A stretch of DNA of 44,759 nucleotides from Candidatus Methylomirabilota bacterium (GTDB lineage Bacteria > Methylomirabilota > Methylomirabilia > Rokubacteriales > DASRDR01). The stretch lies in assembly GCA_036005065.1 (NCBI GenBank), contig DASYQW010000193.1, positions 1 through 44,759 on the forward strand. The letters run 5' to 3'. Under the pieces are notes generated by a model. That model had not been told where the DNA came from, made no database searches, and saw only the letters and a list, made by a program, of their open reading frames with translations. This document shows positions 1 to 7,717 of this stretch, one piece after another. A program made the translations under genes and the position numbers. Within the stretch, counting starts at the first letter, position 1; each line of letters opens with the position of its first letter.

Positions 1-1
1 C

Positions 2-2539
2 CGGATCGCCGGCGAGAGGTTCGGACTCCTGGCGGGACTCTACGTCGCCCTCCCGCCGATCTTCCTCAGCTACGTCCAGCTCTCGTCTCACGGGGAGAAC
101 GTCGCCCTCACGTTCGGGACCGTCGTCCTCGCGGCCGGGACAGCCCTGCTGGACGGCCGCACGACGTCGCGGGCCCGGGCGGTGGCGTGGGCGATCCTCG
201 GGCTGGCGGGCGGTCTCGGCTGGTGGGGCACCCAGATGATGGGGATGTTCCTGGTGGCCGCGGCGCTCGCCCTCGTGGTGGCCCGTCCGCGGGTGCTGCG
301 CGAGCCGGGCCCGTATGTCGCCCTCGGGCTGTTCGCCCTCGCCGGGCTGCCGTTCTGGGTCTGGAACGTCCAGCACGAGTGGTCGACGTTCTGGCATCTC
401 CTGACGTGGGGCGACAATGGGTCCCCCGAGCTCTCGACGCGCATCGGCAACGTGGCGGGCGCCCTGGTCGCGACGCTGCGCGACTACTACTGGGACGGGC
501 ACGCCGTGAAGCTGCCGGCCCCGGTGTCGCGCGTGGGGGCTGCGGTGGTCGTGCTGGTCTACCTGCCGGCCGTGCTGCTCGCCGCCGGCCACGTCGGGAC
601 CTGGGCGTGGCGCCTCTGGCGGCGCCAGCGTCCGTGGCAGGAGCCCCTCGACCTGGTCGTCCTCGCCTTCTGGCTGACGGTGGCCGCGCACCTGGCGACC
701 TGGTTCGGGACCTCCGGCGTGCTGCGTTACTCGATGACCTTCTACGCGACGCTGCCCGTGCTCTGCGCCGTCCTGCTCGCCCGGGTCGCCCGGCTGGGGC
801 GGCTCGGGGGCGCGGTGGCCGTCGCGCTCGCGCTCCTGCTGCTCGGCTACGACGCCCTCACCCACGTCTACTTCGTCAGGGACGCGGAAGGGATGCCGCG
901 CCGTCCGGTGGACGCCGCCATCGCCCGGCTCGAGGCCCTGGGGATCCGCGCCTGCTACGCCGACAGCCGGATCGCGCAGGTCATCGCGTTCGAGTCTCGG
1001 GAGCGCGTGGTCTGCGCCGACTACGAGGGCTACCGGAACTTTGCCTTCCTGCAGGCCGTCGACGCGGTGGAGGATCCCGGCGCGGTCGCCATCGTGACCC
1101 ACCGCGTGCTCCGCGGGCCCGAGCCCGACGCGATGGCGCAGTCGCTCCGGCTCCTGGGCGCGGAGGTCGAGCGGGAGGAGGTCGGCGAGTACGTCATCTT
1201 CCACCACGCCCGGCCTCCGGACCCGCGCATCCGGCCGATCCCGCCCACCCGGTGGTCGGCCCGAACGTCCTGGGAGGCCGACGCGGCTCGTTTCGCGTTC
1301 GACCGACAGATCTGGACCCGGTGGACCGCCCGGAAGGCGGGACCCGAGTGGTTCGAGCTGGACCTCGGGGCGGTTCACCGGCTGGCCCAGGTCACGCTGG
1401 CGACCGGCCCCTTCCCGGGGGACGCCCCGGTCGGACTGCGGGTCGAGACCTCGCCGGACGGCCGCGTGTGGGACATCGCGGGGGAAGCCCCCGACCTGGT
1501 GTCGGGCCTGCACTGGTGGAAGGGGCACCCGCGCGTGGACGGGGGTGGCCGCGTGATCGTCCGGATGGTGCCGCGCCCGGCCCGCTACGTCCGCTTCACG
1601 CAGACAGGGCGGGATCGCCCCGGGGTTCTCTGGAGCCTCTCGGAGCTCTTCGCCTATGAGATCGCCGATGCGGCCTGGGAGCCGCCGCCGGCGGCCCGGG
1701 CGGCCTACCGGGAGGCGCAGGCCGAGGTCGCCCGCTGGATGGACGACCCGGGCGGCCCGCACCCGAAGCGGGCGCCCGTCACCTACGAGCATCGCCGGGC
1801 CCAGGTCCGCTGGGCGGCCGCCTTCGCCGCGGCCGATCGCGCCCTCGCCCAGGTGCCCGAGTGGGAGGACGCCTACCATCTCTACGCGAGGATCCTCGAC
1901 CTCTCCGGGTGGTCGGGCGTTCCCGAGGTCGCGCTGGCGCAGGCGCGAGCCGACGGGGCCTGGCCCGAGGTGCTTCGCTGGGTCGACCTGGCCGGCGTCT
2001 ACACCCCCGGCTTCTGGCGCTCGGGGTGGGGGGAGGCGCGCGTGGAGGCGCTGGCGAGGCTCGGGCGTGACGCCGAGACCGAGGCCGCCCGGGCGGCCGC
2101 GTCGCGCGCCGAGGCTGATCGGCGGCCCGCCCGGCCGATCCAGGTCCGCTTCGGCAGCGTGCTGGAGTTCACCGGCGCCGACTTTCCCGCTGCGGTCCAT
2201 CCCGGCGAGCGGGTCGTCGTGCGCTACTCCTGGCGCGTGCTCGACCGCATGCGCGGAGACTACACGGCGTTCGTCCACCTTCATGGCCCGGGCCGGCGGT
2301 TCGGCCACGATCACCGGATGGGCGCGGATTATGGCACGTCGCGATGGGCGGCCGGCGAGCGCACGCAGGAGACCCTCACGCTCCGCATCCCGCCCGACGC
2401 GCCGCCCGGGCCCTACTCCGTCACCGTCGGCGTGTGGCTCGCCTGGTCGGGGAAGAAGCTGCGGGTGACCGAGGCGGACGTGCCCTACAAGCGGTACGAG
2501 GCCAGCGTGGCGACGCTGAGGGTCGTTCCGTCCCGATGA
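2..2539 (+). CDS. GT-C (PMT/ArnT-like) membrane glycosyltransferase with F5/8C domain, 5' truncated
   Basis: The frame is open from the first bases of the window, so the N-terminus is missing; 845 residues remain. The first ~290 residues hold many hydrophobic segments. An early stretch reading YVQLSSHGEN resembles the lumenal/periplasmic loop of PMT/ArnT-type GT-C enzymes, which move sugars from polyprenyl-phosphate donors at the membrane. Around residues 415-550 is a discoidin/F5/8 type C-like beta-sandwich (WTARKAGPEWFELDLG, then RYVRFTQTG), a common carbohydrate-binding fold. A helical TPR-like stretch follows (~555-715), then a second beta-sandwich (~716-845, with FVHLHGPG and PPGPYSVTVGVW). 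The same four-part order recurs in the protein at 14236-16959. It ends in an ATGA overlap with the next gene, so the two are probably co-transcribed. The sugar and acceptor are unknown. Confidence 0.8.
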   Translation, partial: RIAGERFGLLAGLYVALPPIFLSYVQLSSHGENVALTFGTVVLAAGTALLDGRTTSRARAVAWAILGLAGGLGWWGTQMMGMFLVAAALALVVARPRVLREPGPYVALGLFALAGLPFWVWNVQHEWSTFWHLLTWGDNGSPELSTRIGNVAGALVATLRDYYWDGHAVKLPAPVSRVGAAVVVLVYLPAVLLAAGHVGTWAWRLWRRQRPWQEPLDLVVLAFWLTVAAHLATWFGTSGVLRYSMTFYATLPVLCAVLLARVARLGRLGGAVAVALALLLLGYDALTHVYFVRDAEGMPRRPVDAAIARLEALGIRACYADSRIAQVIAFESRERVVCADYEGYRNFAFLQAVDAVEDPGAVAIVTHRVLRGPEPDAMAQSLRLLGAEVEREEVGEYVIFHHARPPDPRIRPIPPTRWSARTSWEADAARFAFDRQIWTRWTARKAGPEWFELDLGAVHRLAQVTLATGPFPGDAPVGLRVETSPDGRVWDIAGEAPDLVSGLHWWKGHPRVDGGGRVIVRMVPRPARYVRFTQTGRDRPGVLWSLSELFAYEIADAAWEPPPAARAAYREAQAEVARWMDDPGGPHPKRAPVTYEHRRAQVRWAAAFAAADRALAQVPEWEDAYHLYARILDLSGWSGVPEVALAQARADGAWPEVLRWVDLAGVYTPGFWRSGWGEARVEALARLGRDAETEAARAAASRAEADRRPARPIQVRFGSVLEFTGADFPAAVHPGERVVVRYSWRVLDRMRGDYTAFVHLHGPGRRFGHDHRMGADYGTSRWAAGERTQETLTLRIPPDAPPGPYSVTVGVWLAWSGKKLRVTEADVPYKRYEASVATLRVVPSR

Positions 2540-5247
2540 CCCGGGGGTGGCGCGGAGCCCTGACCCTTTCCGCGGCCTTTTACGCGGGCTTCGCGGCGGG
2601 CGTCGCCATGGCGACCTGGCCGCTCGTCCTCGGCCTGGCGACCCTGTGGCCGCCCCACCACGACGCACGCGTCTTCACCTGGGTCATGGCGTCGCAGGGC
2701 CGGCGGCTTCTCACGGACCCTCTCGCCCTCTTCCACGGCAACGCCTTCTACCCGAACGGGGAAAGCCTCGCCTACACCGAGGTTCTGCTTCCCCCGACGC
2801 TCCTCGGGCTTCCGGGATTCCTGTGGGGCAACCCCGTCCTCACCTACAATCTCCTCGTCCTCGCCCTGTGGCCGTTGAACGGCGTGGCCATGGCCTGGGT
2901 GGCCTATGCGCTCACGGGCTCGCGCTCCGCCGGGTGGCTGGCCGGGGCGGTGTTCTGCCTTTCCCCGTACTTCACCGAGTACTATCTCGAGTTCCAGATG
3001 CTCCTCGCCGCCGCCCTGCCCATCGCGCTCTTCGCCTGGGTGCGCTGGCTGGAGACCCAGGAGTCCCGCTGGCTCCTGCTCGCGCTGGGGGCGCTCCTGG
3101 TCCAGGGCCTCACGACCTGGTACTACGCGATCATCCTGGGGCTCGCCCTCGCCGCGCTCGCGGGCGGCTTCCTCTGTCTCCGCTGGCACGGCTGGCAGTG
3201 GCGGCGCGTCCTCCCGGCGCTGGCCCTCGGGGGGCTCGCGACCGGCGCCATCCTCCTGCCGTTCGCGCTCCCCTATCTCGCCATTCACCGGGAATTCGGC
3301 TTCGAGCGAGGCCTGACCGAAACGGCGGAGCACTACGCCGACCTCGCGACCTTCGTCGAGCCCGGCCGGCGGAGCCTCTTCTACCATTACGTGCTGACGG
3401 GTCACGTCGCGGAGACGTCGGCCTTCGCGGGGTTCACCGTGCTGGCCCTCGCGATCGGGAGCCTCGTCTGGGCAGGTCGGGATCACCGCCCGGGTGGCCG
3501 CGCCGCCTGGCTGGGCCGCGCTCTCCTGGTGATCCTCGGGCTGACGATCGTCGCCTTCGGCTGGGCCGTCGCGCTCCATCCGGGCGGGGGCCGCCCGGGA
3601 TCGCTGCGGGTCGCCGTGCTCCTGGACGTCATCGTGGTCCTGGCCTTTGCATTGCTCGCGCTCCGGGGATGGGCGATGCGCGGCGCGCCGCGCGCGCTCA
3701 CGCGTGGCGACTGGACACGCCTCCTCCTCGCCTTCACGGTCGTCTTCGCGATTCTGGCGCTCGGGCCGGTCGTCCACTTCGGCCGCCGGCCGCTCGGCCC
3801 CGGGCCGTACGTCGCGTTCTACGACGTCCTGCTGCCATTGCGCGCCATCCGGGTCACGGCCCGCTTCGCCGTCATCTACGTGGCCGGCGTGGCGCTCCTG
3901 GCCGCGCTCGGTCTCGCCGCGGTAGAGGAGCGCCTGCGCGCCCGTCCGGGATGGCGGCGGCTCGCCGTGGCCGCGGTGTTCGTGGCCGTGGCCGCGGAAT
4001 ACGCCGTCGCCCCCGCCGCCTATCTACACGAGACCGTCGCGCCCCGGCCCGTCGACGCGCTGCTTCGCGCCGACCCCGAGGACGTGGCGGTGCTCGAGTG
4101 GCCGCTCAACGTGCGGATGGCCGATGCCGACGCCATGGTCCGCTCGCTGTGGCACCGGAAGCTCCTGGTCAACGGGCTGTCGGGCTTCATGCCGCCCGAC
4201 GTCCGGGATCTGTCGACGCTGCTCTCGACGCCCGGATCGCCGTTCCCGCTCCCGGAAGCGCAAGCGGCCCTCCGGCGCATCTACCCGCTCCGATACCTCG
4301 TCGTCCGGCTGGGGGACGACAATCTTCCGCCGATCGGACGGCCGTCCTGGCTGGCCCTCCGGCAGATTCAGCCGCCGCTCCTCAGATTCCGTGGGACCTT
4401 CGGGAGTGAGGACCTGTACGAGATCGTCCCGCTTCCGGAGCAGGCCGTGACGCTGGAGCGCCGGGTCTCGTACGATGTCCTCCGGCGCCATTCCCGGCTG
4501 GAGCTCGCCCTCCGGCCGCGGGCCACGGGGCCGGACCTCGAGCAGTGGACCACCGTGTCGCTCGACGGGCGGCCGGTCGAGCGCCTGCCGCTCGACCACG
4601 GGACCCGCGCCACCCTGAGCCTCGGGCGGGCCTCCTCGCTCGCCGTGCCCAACGTCATCACCCTCGAGTACGGATACCGGCGCCCCCTGGCCGCGCTCGA
4701 TGACGTGCGCTACCGGATCGGGACGACCGGGGTGACCGCGCCGGGCGACATCCGCGTCCTGAGCGCCGGGCAGCCGGACGTCGCCTCCGGAGCCCACGAA
4801 GAAGCCGGCTCTGTGCAGCTCAACGGGGTGGAGCTCGCGCCGCGGAGCCGGGGGTACAACATGGTCGCGCTCGACACCGAGGGCCGCGTGGTGGCGGCGG
4901 CCGCCTTCGACACCTTCTTTCGGCTCGAGGCGCCCGGACAGCTGGCCTCGTGGATCGCCGCGCTCCCGGCGGGCGTCATCGTGGCGGGCGCCGTCCGGGA
5001 CGAGGCATCGGGCCGGCTCACGGAGGAGGCCGTGGCGGCGCTCCGGGCGCTCGGGGTCACCGGAGACCTCCGCGGCCGCTTCCGGGAGGCTCACGGATTC
5101 GTCGGCGTGAAAGGCGCCGCACCGGGGACGGCCTTCGAGGCACTCGGCCCGGCGCCGGTGGAGCTCCGGGTCGGCCGGGTCGAGCTGGTGACAGGCCGGC
5201 CAGAGACCCGGCTCGGCTTCGAGCTGACCGAGTTCGCGCTGAGGTGA
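2536..5247 (+). CDS. Large multi-pass membrane protein with C-terminal ILEI/FAM3-like domain
   Basis: The start is the ATG inside the ATGA overlap with the preceding stop; the frame stays open further upstream, but that part lies inside the neighbour. The protein has 903 residues. The first ~480 hold many membrane helices with a loop (NAFYPNGESLAYTEVLLPP, then NPVLTYNLLVL) typical of large bacterial GT-C/YfhO-like membrane proteins. A soluble half follows. Residues ~755-870 contain the pattern LNGVELAPRSRGYN, VALDTEGRV, FDTF, GVIVAGAVRDEAS, ALRALG, FREAHGFVGVKG. This matches the ILEI/FAM3 domain known from FAM3 cytokine-like proteins and the stem of POMGnT1, where it binds sugar. A role as a membrane glycosyltransferase with a glycan-binding tail is inference. 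It converges with the next gene over a shared palindrome. Confidence 0.8.
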   Translation: MTRGWRGALTLSAAFYAGFAAGVAMATWPLVLGLATLWPPHHDARVFTWVMASQGRRLLTDPLALFHGNAFYPNGESLAYTEVLLPPTLLGLPGFLWGNPVLTYNLLVLALWPLNGVAMAWVAYALTGSRSAGWLAGAVFCLSPYFTEYYLEFQMLLAAALPIALFAWVRWLETQESRWLLLALGALLVQGLTTWYYAIILGLALAALAGGFLCLRWHGWQWRRVLPALALGGLATGAILLPFALPYLAIHREFGFERGLTETAEHYADLATFVEPGRRSLFYHYVLTGHVAETSAFAGFTVLALAIGSLVWAGRDHRPGGRAAWLGRALLVILGLTIVAFGWAVALHPGGGRPGSLRVAVLLDVIVVLAFALLALRGWAMRGAPRALTRGDWTRLLLAFTVVFAILALGPVVHFGRRPLGPGPYVAFYDVLLPLRAIRVTARFAVIYVAGVALLAALGLAAVEERLRARPGWRRLAVAAVFVAVAAEYAVAPAAYLHETVAPRPVDALLRADPEDVAVLEWPLNVRMADADAMVRSLWHRKLLVNGLSGFMPPDVRDLSTLLSTPGSPFPLPEAQAALRRIYPLRYLVVRLGDDNLPPIGRPSWLALRQIQPPLLRFRGTFGSEDLYEIVPLPEQAVTLERRVSYDVLRRHSRLELALRPRATGPDLEQWTTVSLDGRPVERLPLDHGTRATLSLGRASSLAVPNVITLEYGYRRPLAALDDVRYRIGTTGVTAPGDIRVLSAGQPDVASGAHEEAGSVQLNGVELAPRSRGYNMVALDTEGRVVAAAAFDTFFRLEAPGQLASWIAALPAGVIVAGAVRDEASGRLTEEAVAALRALGVTGDLRGRFREAHGFVGVKGAAPGTAFEALGPAPVELRVGRVELVTGRPETRLGFELTEFALR

Positions 5248-5259
5248 CGCCTCAGCGCG
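5235..5259. terminator. Palindrome shared by two convergent stop codons, candidate bidirectional terminator
   Basis: The arms CGCGCTGAGG (5235-5244) and CCTCAGCGCG (5250-5259) are perfect 10-bp inverted repeats around the 5-bp loop TGACG. The loop contains the TGA stop of the plus-strand gene (5245-5247), and the right arm contains the minus-strand stop (5252-5254). Only four bases separate the two coding regions, so this hairpin is the only visible candidate for stopping transcription from either side. There is no T-run, so intrinsic termination is not assured. Confidence 0.5.
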
Positions 5260-7717
5260 GGGCCACGGCCAGCCGGTCGAAGAAGACGCCCGCGTCGCCC
5301 AGGTAGCCGACGGGGAACTCCAGCACCATCGGGACCGGCAACACGAAGTCCAGGCCGACCTCGCGGTACCGGCCGGGGCGCAGCTCGGTGCCGTCTACCG
5401 TCCGCGCCGCCAGCAGTCGCCCCTGCGGCTCGGTCACGGCGAGCCGGAGGAGCGGCCCGCGGGTCTCGCGGTCCGCCCGCGCGAAGAGGGTCACGCGGTA
5501 GCGCCCGGCGGGATACAGCCGGGCGGGCCCGCTCACGAGGTCGGTCCGGAAGCTCTCGACCGGGTCGGCGTAACCGGCCCAGCCGCCCGAGGCCGCCGGG
5601 TCCGCCCGCTCGCCGAGCCTGTGGGGGAGGTCCTCGACCTCGAACCCCCACTCGGGCTGCGGGCGGGCTGCGAAGGCCACCGACACCCAGTCGGCGGCCG
5701 CCTCGCCCCGGCCGTTCCAGCGGACGCGGTACTCGACGGGCTGGGCGCGGTCCAGCTCGAACGGGAGCTCCACCTCGTCCCAGGTGGCCCGCGGCTCGAC
5801 GGGCCGCTCGGCCAGCACCCGTCGGCCCTGATCCACGGTGACCTCGAGCGTGAGCCCGCTGCCGCGCACCCGGAACACGGCCTGGTAGGCGGCCGCGGGC
5901 AAGAGGCGGTAGGGGCCGAAGGTCAGGAAGCCGGGGCGATCGATGCCGGGGCGGCCGGCCACGAACCGCCCGCCGGACACCGCCGGGTCGTCGACCACGG
6001 CGCCGGTCTCACGCGGCAGAGCTTCGGCTTCGAAGAAGAGGCCGACGGGCGAGGTGACGCGAGGCCGGTCCACCGGAGCCCGATCGGTGACGCGGAAGAG
6101 CCACAGGGGGTCCGCGGCGCTTTCCAGCACGAGTCCCGGCGTGGCGCGGAGGTGCGCGAGCGTGTACCCCGTCGGGAAGGGACTGACCTGCGGCGGGAAG
6201 AGCGCGCGGTCGAGGACCACGTGCGTCACGCCCAGCCGGCGGAGGAGCGCGTGCTCCGGGAGCCCGAGGTCGCCGACGTTCAGGCCCTGGAGCGGCGCGA
6301 ACACGTCAGCCACGTACCGGCGCGGCACCATCGGGGAATAGCCGTTCAGCATCGGCACCCGCGTGCGGGTCACCGTGTAGAGGTAGATGGACGACCACGC
6401 GCTGTCCCCGGGCCAGAGCGGCAGGTACAGGACCCGCCGCGCCTCCGCGCGGATCGCCGCGTGGACGGCGCTGTCCGGGATCCGGGTGAGCACGATGGGG
6501 TGCCAGGGCGCCGTGCCGGCGATGGTGGCGACGAGGAGGGCTGGCGCCGCGTACCGGCGGACCGGCGGCGAGAGGCGGGCGGTCAGCGCGCCGACACCCC
6601 AGCCGGCCAGCACCGCGGCGCCCAGGCTCGCCAGCAGGCGGAACTTCTCCGGGTTGCGGATCAGCGTGAAGAGCGGGACCCAGCGATGGAGGGCCTGGTA
6701 GAGCGGCAGGCCCGGCAGGGTCGGGCCGACGCCGAGGACGAGGCCGGCGATCAGCAGCGCTCCGTAGAAGAGACGAAGGGCCCGCGCATCGCGCGCCCCC
6801 GCGACGAGGCCCAGGAGGGCGAGGCCGATCAGCACCGCGCCCCCGTACGTCGCGGGCACCAGGAGCGCCGCCGGCCCCGGCGAGTGGAGGCGGACTTCCC
6901 CGAGGCTCCGGCCGGCCTCGGCGATCGAGCCCAGGAGGAACGTCTGCCGGAGCATCCAGAGCCAGGCTGCGCCCGCGGCGGCGGGCAGCGCGAACGCGAC
7001 CAGGGGTCCCGGGGGGACGGCGGGGCGTCCGGCCGTCGCCCACCGCAGCGCGACGTAAGCCGGGACGAGGGCGGCCACCAGGTACGTATAGTGCGGCTCG
7101 AGGGTCGCGAGCGCGAAGACGGCGGCCCCGGCCGTCGCGCCGCCCGCCAGCGACCCGCGGAGGAGCGCGCGGTCGAGCCCCCACAGCACGAGGGGCGGGA
7201 GCGCGGCCGCGAAGCCCGCCGGCTGGCCGCCGAAGAGCGGCTCGAGGCGCGCGGGAACGAGGGCGTAGGCCAGCCCCGCCGCCACCGCGGCGAGCCCATG
7301 GCCCGTGTAGCGACGAACCAGGATGTAGGCGCTGAGCCCCGCCAGGGGAAACGAGAGGAGGACGAGGAGGTTGTAGGCGCCGTGCGGACCGAGCGGGCTC
7401 AGGAGGGCGAAGGGGACGGCCAGCGGAAGGAAGCTCTGGGGCAGGTTCCAGCGCGGCCCGTCGGTCCGGAACTGGTAAGGGTCCCAGAAGAGCGGCGTCG
7501 TCCCGAGGAGCCCGTCGCGGAAGAGCCAGAGCTCGTAGTAGAGCTGCAGCGAGTCGCCCGGCGCCCGGGTGAGGACGGCCCGCTCGCCCGGCGCGTGCGG
7601 GATGACGGGGAGCGCGTCTGCCCAGTGGACGGCGAGCGGCCGGGAGACCACGAGCCCGATCGCGAGCAGCAGGATCGCGAGGACGAGGGCCGCCCCGAGC
7701 CCCGTGCGCCGCCTCAC
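5252..7717 (-). CDS. Large multi-pass membrane protein with two C-terminal beta-sandwich repeats
   Basis: The chosen start is a GTG at 7717 that overlaps the stop of the upstream gene (GTGA). The frame is open 22 codons further, but only inside the neighbour. The 821-residue protein begins RRRTGLGAALVLAILLL, a signal-anchor-like helix. Many membrane segments run to about residue 410, followed by a periplasm-like part. Two similar modules start near residues 562 (FFEAEALPRETG) and 692 (FEVEDLPHRLG), each followed by an FRVRG/YRVTLFARAD-type beta strand pattern like CBM6/35-type sugar-binding sandwiches. It is clearly paralogous to the next gene (shared LYLPLWPGDS, RVPMLNGYS, DVFAPLQGLNVGDLG-type stretches). 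It is probably a GT-C-type or other polyprenyl-linked glycan enzyme, but no catalytic residue can be assigned. Confidence 0.75.
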   Translation of the reverse strand: MRRRTGLGAALVLAILLLAIGLVVSRPLAVHWADALPVIPHAPGERAVLTRAPGDSLQLYYELWLFRDGLLGTTPLFWDPYQFRTDGPRWNLPQSFLPLAVPFALLSPLGPHGAYNLLVLLSFPLAGLSAYILVRRYTGHGLAAVAAGLAYALVPARLEPLFGGQPAGFAAALPPLVLWGLDRALLRGSLAGGATAGAAVFALATLEPHYTYLVAALVPAYVALRWATAGRPAVPPGPLVAFALPAAAGAAWLWMLRQTFLLGSIAEAGRSLGEVRLHSPGPAALLVPATYGGAVLIGLALLGLVAGARDARALRLFYGALLIAGLVLGVGPTLPGLPLYQALHRWVPLFTLIRNPEKFRLLASLGAAVLAGWGVGALTARLSPPVRRYAAPALLVATIAGTAPWHPIVLTRIPDSAVHAAIRAEARRVLYLPLWPGDSAWSSIYLYTVTRTRVPMLNGYSPMVPRRYVADVFAPLQGLNVGDLGLPEHALLRRLGVTHVVLDRALFPPQVSPFPTGYTLAHLRATPGLVLESAADPLWLFRVTDRAPVDRPRVTSPVGLFFEAEALPRETGAVVDDPAVSGGRFVAGRPGIDRPGFLTFGPYRLLPAAAYQAVFRVRGSGLTLEVTVDQGRRVLAERPVEPRATWDEVELPFELDRAQPVEYRVRWNGRGEAAADWVSVAFAARPQPEWGFEVEDLPHRLGERADPAASGGWAGYADPVESFRTDLVSGPARLYPAGRYRVTLFARADRETRGPLLRLAVTEPQGRLLAARTVDGTELRPGRYREVGLDFVLPVPMVLEFPVGYLGDAGVFFDRLAVAPR

